Shown: piece by piece, positions 12,849 to 25,820 of the stretch
Layout of the letters: each line of letters starts with the position of its first letter
Position numbering within the stretch: the first letter of the stretch is position 1
From: Gordionus sp. m RMFG-2023
Taxonomy: Eukaryota > Nematomorpha > Gordioida > Chordodea > Parachordodidae
Direction: 5' to 3'
Assembly (NCBI RefSeq): GCF_954871325.1
Contig: NC_088776.1
Coordinates: forward strand, 6,083,985 to 6,147,984
DNA: 64,000 nucleotides
Position numbers and translations under genes: made by a program
The notes under the pieces: generated by a model
What the model saw: only the letters and a program-made list of their open reading frames with translations
Told to the model about the DNA's origin: nothing
The model's database searches: none

Positions 12849-13272
12849 TCTGAATATGACATGTTATAAGAGACCTTTACTTGTTGCAATAATGTAACAA
12901 AAAGTTTTTACTATTTTTTAAACGTTACAATAATTGTATTTTAGTCCTTTCATAAATTTTTAGAAATTATTTATAGCATAAAAAAATTATATAACTATAT
13001 AAACAAAATACAATCATAAAATAACAAAAATAATAGAAAAGAGTAATTTAACGTTGTTAAATTGTGCACTCTATTTATTGTAACTAAAATAAATATTTCT
13101 TAATGAATAATATTAATCAACTTATATATAAATTCTTATTGCATTTTATCATTTAAAAAAATTAAAATTTTGTCCTTGAAAAGGGTTTCAATTTTAATTC
13201 ATTCGTTATAATTAAACAAACAAAAAGTTGGCCATAGTTTTATAATTTATAACGTGAATTTTAAAATTAACA

Positions 13273-13724
13273 ATGACTGAAGAAGGTAGCGAGCATATTG
13301 ATTTAAAAGGTGGACATTTGCCTGCAGGTAATTTTTTTAAAGATATTGAAATATAAAATAATGATTTAGTAAAAGTTGGTGGAATGAGAATATCTCAAAA
13401 TCTTCCACCAAATATAGATAAGGAGGAAAAAGAAAAAGAAGATACTGAAAATAAAATGTAATTATATTGTGTTTCTTGCATATAAAGCTTTATTTTAAAG
13501 TGCTCAAAAAGATAAGAATATCAACTTATCAGGATATCTTTCCAAAGTAATACTTTTGTACAATTTTACCTTATTAAAAAGAACCATAGGGGAATTTAGA
13601 TTTTACTACTGAAGCAGTCAAAGCATTTCATGATAAACCACCATTTGCAAGCAAGGATGCACCACGATCAACAAATTATTTTCACAATGAGAAAAGTTTT
13701 CCTATTCAACAGCCAAGAAAATAG
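13273..13724 (+). CDS. DAP1: Death-associated protein 1 (DAP1) homologue, four exons
   Basis: Exons 13273-13327, 13370-13457, 13501-13546 and 13590-13724 encode 107 residues; human DAP1 has 102. All three introns are GT-AG and only 42-43 nt long. The product keeps the family landmarks in order: GGHLPAVKVGGMRISQNLPP near the N terminus, a run of K/E/D, then LSGYLSKGN, then FHDKPPFASKDAPRS and the C-terminal QQPRK ending (human DAP1 also ends QQPRK). DAP1 is a small, disordered, proline-rich cytosolic protein, described in vertebrates as an mTOR substrate that restrains autophagy. The first ATG gives MTEEGSEHIDLK. The gene points toward MIC10, 433 bp away. Identification is by motif order and length; function is inferred from the family. 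All splice junctions keep frame. Confidence 0.92.
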
Positions 13725-14157
13725 AAACTTAGATTTTTTTTAAATATAATGATATTTTAAATTATTGTTATATATATTTCATAATTATAATGAAATTATT
13801 TGGTGTTAAAAGCTCAGATCATGATTAACTCTATTTTATTTATACTTACTATTGGAATTATAATTATAAATAATCAAGCAAATAACTATTTAACACATCA
13901 TTTATTTTATTCGCTATTATATATATATAATTATAAATAATAAAGTATGGGACACAAATTATTAAATTTAACACTATTTTTCTAATAAATTAAAAGGCAT
14001 ATCTAATCAAGTATAATAAATTGTGAAACTAATTTCCAAATAAATTAATATATATGAAATATGTATAAGATAAAATTCTTCAAATTTTTTGCACTATTTT
14101 AAAATGAACAAATTATTTAATGTAAACATTTTTTGAACAAGCAATTTTGATAGAAAT
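13725..14157. other. Convergent intergenic region between DAP1 and MIC10
   Basis: A 433-bp AT-rich gap must hold both 3' ends. A candidate polyadenylation signal AATAAA for DAP1 is at 13939-13944. On the minus strand an AATAAA occurs near 13903, which could serve MIC10. Both are weak calls because the region is AT-rich. Confidence 0.3.
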
Positions 14158-15021
14158 TTATTTATTGGATAAGGATTCACTAACTTTCTGTGCAGCATAT
14201 TCAACATTTTGAGCAACATCTATGATCCCACCTTCTACATAATTTGCTGATCTAAGACTATTATCTATTTTCTTACCAGTTGCTTTTAAGCCATCCCCTA
14301 TTTTTTCTCCAGTTTGACTAAGCCCATGATCAATTTTTCTTCCATTTGCCTTAAATTGATCTTCTATTGCATCTCCAGCACTTCGAAAAGTATCCTCTAT
14401 TTTATGGCCAGCCTTCTTTAATCCATACTCAATCTTCTCTATTCCACTCTCAATTTTATGACCTGTAGTTTTGATGCCACTTTCAACTTTTTTGCCTGCA
14501 GATATAAATTTGTCCTCAACTGTATCAATAGCTGACTTAATTTCATGTCCCCATTGATCAAATTTTTTTTCACCCTTATGAATAATCTTATTTGTTGAAT
14601 TTTTATAGTAATTTGGATCATATTCATCCTCAACAACCTCTAAATATCTTCTGTCTTTACGTTCCACACCACCATGCCTCAATTTGTAGCCTCCAAAATC
14701 CCACCATCTATTGTGATTTACATCATAATAACCATCCATGGTACCATAATATGGAGAATTTTTATCCAATGAGGCTATGAATCTCTGCCTAGATAGTTCA
14801 TGCCTACAATTAGATATGGCCATTCCCAATCCTGAACCAAACCCAAGAGCTACTGGCCAAGGTCTCCTTCCAAATGCAACAAGTGAAAATAATATACCCA
14901 TACCAGTTCCTGTGGCAGTTTTTAATAAAGCATCTGATAAGCATAGATCCCATTTAAGAGCTAATCTGTCTTCTGGATAAATAGTTTTAGTCTTTATATG
15001 AATTTTGTCATCCTGAGTCAT
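14158..15021 (-). CDS. MICOS10: MIC10-like MICOS subunit with hendecad-repeat C-terminal extension
   Basis: An intact 287-codon, intron-free frame. Residues about 20-76 are a MIC10 (MINOS1) domain: KWDLCLSDALLK, first membrane segment with GTGMG (38-42), a positive loop GRRPWP (51-56), second segment with GFGSGLG (60-66), then SNCRHEL. In known MIC10 these glycine motifs drive oligomerisation that bends the inner mitochondrial membrane at crista junctions. MIC10 is usually 75-100 residues; this one adds about 200. Residues 86-140 are rich in Y/W/D. Residues 158-260 carry amphipathic repeats anchored on G-x-K-I (G158, G176, G187, G205, G216, G227, G238, G249), spaced 11 or 18 residues. Such hendecads occur in LEA, synuclein and perilipin-like lipid-binding helices. 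The start is the first ATG and leaves the family-typical short N terminus before KWD. The function of the tail is unknown. Confidence 0.88.
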   Translation of the reverse strand: MTQDDKIHIKTKTIYPEDRLALKWDLCLSDALLKTATGTGMGILFSLVAFGRRPWPVALGFGSGLGMAISNCRHELSRQRFIASLDKNSPYYGTMDGYYDVNHNRWWDFGGYKLRHGGVERKDRRYLEVVEDEYDPNYYKNSTNKIIHKGEKKFDQWGHEIKSAIDTVEDKFISAGKKVESGIKTTGHKIESGIEKIEYGLKKAGHKIEDTFRSAGDAIEDQFKANGRKIDHGLSQTGEKIGDGLKATGKKIDNSLRSANYVEGGIIDVAQNVEYAAQKVSESLSNK

Positions 15022-18000
15022 TGTGAATATCTAAATCATAAAAATAACTTAATTTTAATAAACTATTTTTTAAAATAAAATAGTAGTTATAAATTATTTA
15101 TTGCCCTTTAACAAATATCCAATTAGTTTATTAAAATTTATAATAGTTGTACAATAATGTAATAAAAAGATAATATACCTCAATATATAAAACTTAACTT
15201 CATATAATATTTCGATCAAATTTATATAACACTAGGAAAATAAATAGTTTTTAAATATTTTTAATTTTAAATTATATAAATTATTTGGATAGGAGCGTAA
15301 ATAGATATTAGATAACTCTATTGTATATTAAAACAATAGACAAGTATATTTTATCATTTTCATATATATTTATCTACTATATTTCACATTATATTAATAT
15401 TGAAAAATTGCAAAAAAATTTATAAGATTGGTTTAGTATTCCTGTAAAAAATATATTAACTAAATATCTGACAAAGACAATTTATGATTCATTCGAGCAG
15501 TTTTCAGATTAACTCTAAGAAGGAAAATTATATAATTTGAAATTATTGATTATCTTATATTGTAAACCATATTCATATAAAGTGTATATAAATTTAAGTG
15601 CATATAAACTTAATTAAATTCATATAAAGTCAGCTTATAGATCCACCATGTAGAATAGATCCCTTAGTTATTCTTTTGCTCCTATACGTTACGATGATCT
15701 AATATCCCTCTTCCCCAATAAATATTGTCCTATCCTATTCATGGCGAAATTAGTCTATCATAAACCCTCTATTGCATTGATTCCTAGTAATTTTTGTTGT
15801 GCATCCTAATATATTATAATTACACATATTTAATATTTATATTATATTTTTAATAATATTCTAAAACACTTTATATTTAATCTTACGCAATTCTTTTTAT
15901 CTATCATTTTAAAAATTTTCTTTGTCAAATAACTATTAAACTAATTTCCATATTGATTATCTTACATTAATATTCCATACATCCAGTAATTCCTAAAATA
16001 AACCAAATCTCCATAATTATATTCTAATGCCATAAAAGATATCTTATATATTCAATATCTTATCCTTTTTCCAATATTATATTAATCTCCAAATTTCCAT
16101 ATTTATTTTCCGATAATATTTCCAGTAATTCAAGTTACATGTATCCAAGATCAACAGATGTGTTGCGAAGGGAGCTATGCCCCCCCCCGCTTAATTTACA
16201 ATTTTTTTAAAAGTATTAAATTAAATCATTTTTTTACAAAATCTTTTTCATATTTTTTTTATCCACGTAGAAAATAATGAAGCAAAAAGTTTTATTTTTT
16301 AATCATTTATTTAAAAATTTACATCAGCACCGCTTCCGCTATTTTAAAGTATAGAAAATTCATCATCAGCAAATGTTGGTGATAAATAACTACATTTTCG
16401 CAGGTTTTTTATATTTCGCTTGAGGTTAAAACTTAAAGTATAGTTCAATCTTGAAAAATAAATAATCTTACCTCAAGGCTTAGCGATAATCTTTTAGATG
16501 CTTAAATGGGAATTAGAAATTTTCAAATAGGTAGAATATTAGTTATTAAAATTAATCAATTTACTTTGGAAGAATTTAAATTTTTGGGTCCTGTTACCAA
16601 TGATACATTTTTGTTTGATTAATATTTGAAAAAAATAAACTATTAGGAACATGTTGACGATAATGAAATATGATGTAGGCAAAGTTTACAAGACAGAAAA
16701 TTATTGATAGCAAACCCCTTCCAAGATCAACATTTACCCCCTTAAATAAATTAAACGGCCTTTATATTTCCCCACACATTATTCTATAGCAACCCTCTGG
16801 TATTAATAATAAAAGTCTTATAATGAGCCTACATTAATAACCTTCATATAATTCTGATTATACTCTCTCAGGCCTCGTGATTATTTAGGCATGGAAGAAC
16901 TGTTGGTGGTAATCAATTAGTTGTTGGTAACCGTACTCTATTTTTAATGTGAATGAATGAGAAATAAATATCAGTTATTTTTATCGTTTTTATAAATATT
17001 ATTCATTTTCCTATCATCGCTCCTATCCAAAAATTCATGTAAGCGTTATGTTTGTAAATTTATAGATATCGCTAATTCAAAATTTAAACTTTTATTTAAG
17101 ATTATACCATTAAAAAAATTAAACATAAGATTAAAAAAAATAATTTATATTTACTCTAGAAAATACACTAATAGATAATTTTGAAAACGAGGGTAATTAA
17201 TCAAATTATTTTTTTTTATTTTCGATATTCTTACCGATATATTCTTTATTCAAAATGGCCCTAAGAATTTAGATGTGCATTTTAGACGAAAAGTTAATAG
17301 AGAATCTACCAAAGATTCAAAATAAATGAATATGAAACGATTGCTGAGACAATATATCGATAAAGATATTAAAAAATTCCTTAACTCTGGGAATACTTTA
17401 TCCTGCAGTATTTGCTGGTGAAAGGGGGCTTTCATTCTTATGATTTTGATCATGGTAAATAATTGAGAAAGTTTAAGAATAAATAATTTGTCAAATTTAA
17501 TATTCATAAATATTAAAGGACCTCGATATCAGAAAGAATTTCAGTTCCATGTATTAAAATATGTAAAATAAATCATAGTGGGAGAATTAAATCTTTTCAT
17601 AGATAAATGTAGCCCAAGAAAAATAAAGAATTTATTCATATTCGTAATAAAAAAAAGTAATTTAAAATATACCATATTTTTCGATAATATATAAATAAAA
17701 ATCATAGCCCCCCCCCCTCCCGTCAAATTTTTAAACAGTACACCAATATACCACTGACCAGCATAAATTTTCCTATTTACTTCATCCATATTAATTTTTA
17801 TTTTTCCAAAAAAAATATTATCCATATACATGTCTAGATCCCTCACAAATATTCCTATTTGCTTCATTCATATTCTACTTAATTATATATCAAATTTTCA
17901 CCTTCATAATAAACTACGAAAGTAACTTGATACTTTTTTAGGTAAATTTTAAAAATATGTAGAGTAATATATATCTCTCTTATTTTCTTTATATGAGAAT

Positions 18001-18658
18001 AGTAGAAAGGATTCGAAGTTATAATATAAAATCAAATAAATAATATTTATCAAATGGAAGTTAATTTTTAAGCCTTTTGGTTTTGTAAACTTTTATCTTT
18101 TAAGTAAAGTTGAAATATTAAATGTATCATTGCAATCTATTGATTAAGGTATTAGAAATTAGATATTGATTTTTTAAAAAATATTCTTCTTGTTCTGGGA
18201 GATATTTTTCAAATTCTTTCTCTTAAAACATTGTGATTTCCTTAATTTTCTCGATTAATTCTTTAATTAAAAATGGCAATTAAATTAATTTATTACATAT
18301 GGCATAAAAAAAAATTTACTGTAGTCATATAAAAATCATGTAAATTATTTATTATATAATTGGCAAAAAGAGGTATTATTGTGATATTTTCTTATACATA
18401 ACAACATTTATTGTTTTTATTGAAATATAGCGAATCGGTTTTACTCGCTTAAAGTCTTACACTTCTATCCTTCCAATTTGCTTTCACTTCTTGTCATTAA
18501 ATTTATCATTACTTAATTATTTAAAAATTGGCACCTAATATGTTTACAAATTTCGTTATAATTATAATATTTTTTGTAAGTTTTAATTCACTATTTTTTC
18601 CACGATTTTCTCCTATCCTTTTCCCATATTTATAGAGCAACGGATATATTTCGTCAAT
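15022..18658. other. AT-rich non-coding DNA
   Basis: No gene recognised in 3.6 kb. C-runs lie near 16181 and 17708, in similar CATAGCCCCCCCC / CTATGCCCCCCCC contexts in the same orientation. Between 17250 and 17870 the composition is slightly less AT-rich with minus frames of 85 and 108 codons that resemble no family. The region may hold decayed repeats. Confidence 0.35.
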
Positions 18659-18666
18659 ATCCATAA

Positions 18667-18887
18667 TAGTGTTGTAAAACGGCTCTATTTGAGCCGATTT
18701 TTAAAAACGGCTGACTCAATATTTTATCCAGAAAAATATTATGCAGGACTAAAGGTTTTTTTTCATAGATGGCACATAGGATTGAACATCTATTGGCGAA
18801 ATTTTGACGCTTGGGCAATATTTTCTTGGCTATAATGTTGAGTTAGCCGTTTTTAATCGGCTCAAATCTAGCGATTTAACAACACTT
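18667..18887. mobile_element. hAT-type MITE, TAGTGTTG family
   Basis: 221 bp. Left end TAGTGTTGTAAAACGGCTC, right end (minus strand) AAGTGTTGTTAAATCGCTAG. Flanks ATCCATAA (18659-18666) and ATTCATAA (18888-18895) are an 8-bp target duplication with one mismatch. The interior has CGGCT/AGCCG hairpin blocks. The family shares its ends with the 42758-51028 element. Confidence 0.75.
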
Positions 18888-19291
18888 ATTCATAATTATA
18901 TATTATTTATAATCCAAATATGAACTTACTACTTAATTAATATGTATATAAATTTCATTATTATCAAAATATTTTTTATAGATTTTAATTCCCTATTTCC
19001 CCCCCCCCCTGATTTTCTCCTGCCCCTATTCCCAATGTTTCTAGAATATTCGAATATATATCGTCAATATCTTTATTATAATATTATACCATAAATTTAT
19101 ATTTCAGTCTTCACTGCCGAACAAATTATATTTTAACAACAATATTATATCTTATGGTAAAATAATTATGATTTATAATTATGTATCTATAAAATGAATT
19201 TATTAATTAATATGATTAATAAAAAAATTACAAAATTTTAAAAAAGAATATATATTAAATTATTTTACAAAAATATAGAAAATAATACTTT
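18888..19291. other. AT-rich flank of the MULE
   Basis: Nothing recognised apart from a C-run near 19000. Confidence 0.35.
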
Positions 19292-19300
19292 AAAAAAATA

Positions 19301-19429
19301 GGGGTTTGACTAAACTGCGAATGCTAAGGTAAACTGCGAATGCTTAGGTAAAATTTTTTATATATTATCTTTTATTTGTAGTGAGATCCATTTCCCTATG
19401 ATATAAATAACTTATAAAAAATTCAAAAA
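19301..19429 (+). repeat. MULE left TIR, outer part
   Basis: Contains two tandem units TAAACTGCGAATGCTWAGG, then a stretch through GTGAGATCCATTTCC to ATAACTTATAAAAAATT that reappears inverted at 29200-29254 and 41460-41530. The Ty3-like element follows. Confidence 0.8.
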
Positions 19430-19649
19430 TGAAGGAAACAAGTTATTTTTTGAGTTTTAAATCAATTTTATTTCTTCTTTTAAAAAATCAAATAATAATA
19501 ATATGTATAACAATCAACTGGTATATATAATAAAACATTTCAATAGATATTCAAATTAATACCCAATTAACATTAAAATAAATTATTTCAACTGATCAAA
19601 AATTTAAATTAACATTACAATAAATTATGTTAATTGAACACAATTTACA
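19430..19649 (-). repeat. 3' LTR of the Ty3-like element
   Basis: 220 bp, matching 24974-25200 with a handful of substitutions and a short AAT-repeat length difference. Preceded on the minus strand by the polypurine tract GAAGAGGGGAA. Confidence 0.88.
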
Positions 19650-22600
19650 TTCCCCTCTTCGACAAAGTATCAAGTTGCTGCTCGGTGAGCGCATAAGTCT
19701 ATGTTTGAGTTGCGTGAGTCCATACGTTTTCGTAGGTTTGATAAAATTGTTGTACGTTATCATTATCATAAGGAATAATTGATTAAATTTGAATATATGG
19801 AATACGGAATAAAATTTTAAATTTGGAAAAAAAGAATTTGGAATAAAAATTTTGAAATATGGAATGATATATATGTAGAATTCCGTAAGAATGATAAATC
19901 AAAAAGATTATTATATAATATTTTGCGATTTGGAATAAAAATTTTGGAATATGGAATGATAAATATGTAGAATTCCGTAAGAATGATAAATCAAAAAAGA
20001 TTATTATATAATATTTCGCGTTTTTTCAAATTTTGCGTTTTATATATTTTATTTTAATAATTTAAGTTGCGTTTTAATATTTTATTTTAATAATTTAAGT
20101 TATAAAATCTTTTAAATAAGAAGGTTTTTGTTTAATTCTTGATGGTCTGAAAGGTATCTTACTATATTTACTTATGTCTACACTTCCCTCTTTACAATTC
20201 TTAGGGTCACTTTCATAATATTTAAACCTATTATAACATTCCCTTTTTCATAACTGGTATATAAGTCTCCTTAATACACCTTTATCCGTATTAACTTGGA
20301 ACATGGTGTCACTCTCTTTGTGCGTGATGTTGCCTTTGCACCACGTGTCATAACTCTGTTTCTTGTACCAAACGAAGTCTCCTATATTAAAGGTTCGATT
20401 TCTCGGTAGCGATATTGACTTTATCAATTTTATCCTCCAATGGTTTAAATAAGTCCCGACATTATTCTAATATCGTGGTTAAACACTCTTTTGGATGGTG
20501 TGACACCTGTAGTATCATTCGGTGTGTTTCTGTAGTTAAACAAGAATCTGTCCAGTGCAGTTTCTAAGTCAATTTTTATGTTTCTTTTCATGTGAGCTTT
20601 GAATGTTCTCACCATACGTTCAGCTTGTCCATTAGATTGCTTATGGTAGGCGGATGTTAGTACATGTTTTATTCAATAGTTACTACAAAATATCTCAAAG
20701 TCCTTGCTTGTAAAGTTGGTACCGTTATCTGTAACAATGGTTTCAGGTATGCCAAATAGTGAAATAGTTTTATAAATTTCTTTCATCGTGAATTCAGTCG
20801 TGATGTTTTTTACAGGAACTATAATTGGAAATTTATTATAGGCATCGACGATTATTAACCTATTTTTTGTAAAAAATGGACCCGCATAGTCTATGTGAAT
20901 CCTTTCAAAAGGTATAGTCGCCAATACCCATGGATTTTGTATTTTCTTTGGATTGTCGTGAAAAATATTACAATCGTCGCAACTTCTAACTTCCAAATCA
21001 ATGTCGTTGACCATACCAGACCACCACATGCAATCTTTGGCTAAGGATTTAATTTTACCTGCTCCCATGTGACCTTCATGTAATGCCTTTAATATGTTCT
21101 TTCTCAGACTTGTTGGAATTATTATTTTGTTGCTTTTGTACAGACAATTTTTAATAATACTAAGTTCATATTCAATATTTTCATAAATTTTGTTTTTAAT
21201 AGGCACATTTTTCTTATATCATTAATAACATGAGATAATTCAAAATCTTTGGACGTTTCATCACGTATTCGGTCAAAACTAAGAGATATATCGCCAAAGT
21301 CATTTATAATTGCGATATCATCAATAACGTCTCGTCTCATCAATTACTTGTGGTAATCTTGAGAGGCAATCAGGAACAACATTGTATTTACCAGCTTTAT
21401 ATCTGATGTTAAAGTCGTAACCCCCCCCCCCAAATTATATTCAACTTCTGTAATCTTAAGGACATGGTACTATTATCTTTGAGCCCTTTGGTGAATATAT
21501 GGATTAACGGCTTGTGGTCCGTTACAATAGTGAACTTAGTCCCTATCAAGTATTCTTGAAATCTCTTGATAGCAAACATAATGGCCAGAGCTTCACGCTC
21601 AATATTGGTATAATTTATCTCGGACTTTGCTAAAGTTCTCGACGCAAAGGCTATTGGTTTTTCTTTGCTATCTTTTTCGGTGTGAAACAAAACAGCTCCT
21701 AAACCTCTTTTAGATGCATCAGTCGCAATTCCGATAGGTAATTCAGGATTAAAGTACCTCAAAGCTGGAGGAAGACTAATCAACGTCTTAAGATCATCAA
21801 AACTTTTGGAGTGTTCTAAATTCCACTCCCATTTTTCCTTGTTGACAATCTTGTATAAAGGATCGCCTATTTCAGCAAAGTTGTTCAAAAATTTTCTGTA
21901 GTGCCATACCCAGAAACGTTGACAATTCAGCAGCTGATTTTGGTTCCGGAATTCTAACGATCGCCTCGATCTTGTCATGGTTGGCGTGGATCCCATTGGC
22001 GTCGATATCGTGTCCTAAGAACCTCAAACTTTTTTTTGAAGAATAAGCTTTTTGCAAAATTAGGCACTAAGCTATAAGATAATATTCTTTCAAAAACTCT
22101 TTTTATGTTGTTGAAATGAGCTTCGTCACTACTTCCCGTTATTAATAGGTCATCAATATAAAAGATGACATCCATGTCACCGAAAATTTGATCCATAATA
22201 TGTTGAAAAACTGCAGAAGAAGTCTTTAACCCAAAAGGAAGTCTAGTAAACCAGTAGTATCCCCTGTGTGTAGATATGGTTAATAAGTTTCTGCAGTTTA
22301 TATCGATGGGAATTTGTAAGAACGCGTCTTTGAAATCGATCTTGCTGAATTTCTTCCCCTCCTTGAGCTAGCGCAAACCGTAACGCTCCCATTTTCTTTG
22401 TAGACAGCGGTTATAGGACTTGCCCATCGAACATCCGTCACCGGCTCAATGACTCCCTCGTCTATCCATCTCATAAGTTCTTTAGTTACAGCATCTATTT
22501 TTGAATAAGGTATACGCCTTGGTAGTATTATCTTAGGTTTGGCATCATTTCGTAAATGTATCTTGACGTTAACTTTGTTGATTGGTTTGGTAGTCAGTTT

Positions 22601-24973
22601 AAATTCGCAATCTTTTATTAATTTATTTATTCCATCTTCATAATTGATATCGATGTTTGCTATAAACTTGTTCAAAATATTCGTCCCAATAATGCATTTT
22701 TATTAGACTTTACGATCACTGCTTGCAAGTGTTTGGCGATACCATCGTAGCTTACTTTAACTTGAGTTACGCCGATAATTTCAATTAAGTTTCCATCATA
22801 AGCTGAGAGTTGTAGAGTGGACTTTTTAAGATCTTTAATACCTATTTGTTTAGCCATTTCATGAGGTATAATCGTAAATTTAGATCCCGTATCGACTTGC
22901 ATAGTAACGGTAACATCATTTACTTTTAAAGAAGTCATAAATGCATTGTCATTAAGTTTATGCTCGGTTAAATTGTTGACATTAAAATCACTATCATTAT
23001 TATTTTTATAGCGTCATTTTTATTTTCCACAATCTCTTTAATGTTTATATTGCAATTGTTGCTATTACTTTGGCTCTAGTTTTTCATGTATTGTTTCCTC
23101 CATCACTATTATTGTTATAATTGTAGGATTCATATCGGTTACCATTTCGATCATCATCTTGATTCTGATTTCTTTGGTTGTTGTAAGACCAGGAGATGTT
23201 TCTCCCAAAGTTATTATTGTTTTGCCAGGCATTGTTTCTATCATAATTGTTTGCATTATTGTTATTGTGCCACATGGAGTTTCTTCCATTATAGTTTGAA
23301 TTGTTGTTCGAAGATTGGTTATTACGAAAATTTCTAGAGTTACCCACACTGTCTCGAAAATTATTGTTTTGATAGTTTCGGCTAGCATTATCATTAGGCC
23401 TAAAATCATTATAATTCCTCTTCTTAAAATCAAAATTTTCCCTACGAGTGTTACGTCCATTACAATTAAAATTATTTTCTCTAAAATTATTACGTTCTTT
23501 ATCATTAGAATTATTCTCATTATTACTAAAAGTACTTTTGCAGTATTTTATCAATATTTGAATTAGAAATTTTTTTATTTTTATCCAATTTTTTATCATT
23601 GTCTACATAATTTGTATCGCTAACGTCTGGTTTAATATTGCTACCATCTAACTCAACTCCTAATTTCATCATCTCTTCTACAGTCCAGTCCTTATGCTTA
23701 TTCAACTTCCATCTGATATGATCGTTTAAAGTAGACGTTATCAATTTCTCCTTAATTCTACTGTCATCTAGGAAATTGCACTTCTTATGTAATTTATGTA
23801 TTCTATAGAAAAATGTATAAAAAGACTGGTCGTCACGTTGTACCGTTAAGTTAAAATTTTTTATACTTAAATTTATATCTTCCCTCGGAATTAATAATTT
23901 GAGTTTATTAAAAACAACCTTATAATCTTTTAATTGTGCCTTTGAACACACGGATGTAATTTTGTCATAAATGTCAATTGATAAGTTACCTAATAAGGTC
24001 CTAGCCTTAGATGCGTCAGATGCAATGTAATCCTCAAAGTATGTCTTAACCATATCAAGGTATGTGTCCGTCATCTCTCCAATAAGTTTTGTAAATCTGA
24101 GATACGGATCGCATATAGCAGTAAGTTTATTGTTCATAATTAGCATTAAGTTTATTGTCCATAATTAGCATTAAGTTTATTGTCCATAATAAAAATTTTA
24201 CTTTAAGAAAATACTATATGTTTTAAGTTATGAATTTCATATCGAACAAAAAAATTATGTTCATCGTCAAACGGAATTAAATAATTATATGTCTTTAAAT
24301 TTTAAGCAAATCAAAAAAAATCCTATGCTTTAATTTTGAGTCATCAAAGGAAATTAGATAATTCAATCTCATTGAATTTAAGTCGTCAAAGGAAATTGGA
24401 TAATTCTTTAAATTTAAGTTTTTAAAGAAAACTAGATTATTCTAAATCTCTAATTTTAAGTTATAAAAGAAAATCAGATAATATTATGTCTTTATATTTA
24501 AATTATCAAAATAGATCAGAAATGAATATAACTTGAAAAAATGTGTAATTCGTATTCAATTTATATACTATAATTTGTAGCATAATAAGCGTATCAAAAT
24601 ATAAATTGGCGTAAAATTGTAAGTTTTAACATTTTGTGATCACGCAAACTATGAACATAAAGTTCTTATCTTGAATAATATGCGGTCTCCCATTCATTAA
24701 CATATAATTGCGTAGCATCACAACCACACATATCACGAGCATATGTGCGATGAAAATAGTGTCCGGCAAATTAATCGCCTTAAATTTAAACATTAAAAAA
24801 AAAATTTTTTTTTTACCTTTTGTATATGTATATATCAGAATAATATTTGACTATTTTTTTTTAAAAAAAAAAAAGACAAGTCATATCCTTCGAATTTAAT
24901 TTTTACTTTTTTTTAATTTAAGGCAAATTTTATATATTTAATTTTATTTTTACAAAAACGTGCCGGGGCACCA

Positions 24974-25200
24974 TGAAGGAAACAAGTTATTTTTTTGAGT
25001 TTTAAATCAAATTTATTTCTTCTTTTAAAAAATCAAATAATAATAATAATAATATGTATAACAATCAACTGGTATATATAATAAAATATTTCAATAGATA
25101 TTCAAATTAATACTCAATTAACATTAAAATAAATTATTTCAACTGATCAATAATTTAAATTAACATTACAATAAATTATGTTAATTGAACACAATTAACA
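24974..25200 (-). repeat. 5' LTR of the Ty3-like element
   Basis: 227 bp copy, followed on the minus strand directly by the TGGTGCC primer-binding site. The next five bases outside (25201-25205) are AAAAA, the target duplication. Confidence 0.88.
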
Positions 25201-25205
25201 AAAAA

Positions 25206-25820
25206 TAATTCTTGTTTTATTTAGTTCTTAATTAAACAATGTTTCTACAACATGAAGTCTGCAATAAAATACAATAATATTCATTTACTAAAATAAAATA
25301 TATAACTTTGACTATAAGATTACACTAATTCGAAAAATTAAGAATCGAATTCGCTAAGTAGTCTAAAGACTCCAGAAATATACATTAATAGTTGAATTAT
25401 CTTTTATCTCATAATAAATCGTTTAAATCTTTTAATCAATGACATTAATACTATAGACTGCCGATTAATATATTTGAAGTGGCAAAAATTGAAGTGACTG
25501 GTAGCCATTTTGTGTTTGTATCTTTTATGAAAGAACCATATGATAATTTCATAAATTTCAGGTATATTTTTATTATGCTTATATTTATAATAAATATAAT
25601 CTAATTACACCAATTTATTATTTACCTTATATATTATAGTATATATGAATCAAATAAAGGTCACTACTGAATATGAAGAAAAGAAAGTTAGATGTGATAT
25701 CTGTTTACATTCCCTAATCGATATTTAATATAATTATATTAAAAAATATTAATAATTAAATTTATTTCAATAATATTAAATCCGCAAGATGGCGTATTAT
25801 TATTTTATAAAAAAATTTAA
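25206..25820. repeat. MULE left TIR, inner part
   Basis: Blocks GAAATATACATTAATAGTTG, CTCATAATAAATCGTTTAAA and ATCCGCAAGATGGCGT recur inverted at 29040-29190. Two stretches present only on this side (about 25206-25360 and 25455-25700) show the arms have diverged by insertion or deletion. Confidence 0.7.

Larger units (their letters stand above)
19430..25200 (-). mobile_element. Ty3/gypsy-like LTR retrotransposon, fossil
   Basis: LTRs at 19430-19649 and 24974-25200 (TGTWAATT...TTCA when read on the minus strand) are flanked by a 5-bp AAAAA duplication. A primer-binding site TGGTGCCCCGGCACG abuts the 5' LTR, and a polypurine tract (19650-19660 complement) abuts the 3' LTR. Parts in minus-strand order: gag-like region with an Asn/Arg-rich nucleocapsid-like section (about 24.1-23.1 kb), aspartic protease (about 22.9-22.7), reverse transcriptase with YIDD (about 22.6-22.0), RNase H (about 21.9-21.4), integrase with a zinc-binding HHCC region and DDE core (about 21.3-20.6), then a repeat-rich 3' leader. 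Protease-RT-RNase H-integrase order marks Ty3/gypsy. The element looks structurally whole but its coding frame is broken in several places. LTR similarity (roughly 97 % by eye) suggests moderate age. Confidence 0.88.

Noticed and set aside
17250-17867. Two minus frames of 85 and 108 codons as a gene
   Set aside because: Low-complexity I/F/K-rich products, no family motif, a C-run interrupts one, and no splice sites join them convincingly.
23086-23566. Overlapping plus-strand frames of 83 codons
   Set aside because: They are antisense shadows of the repetitive Asn-rich region of the Ty3-like element.
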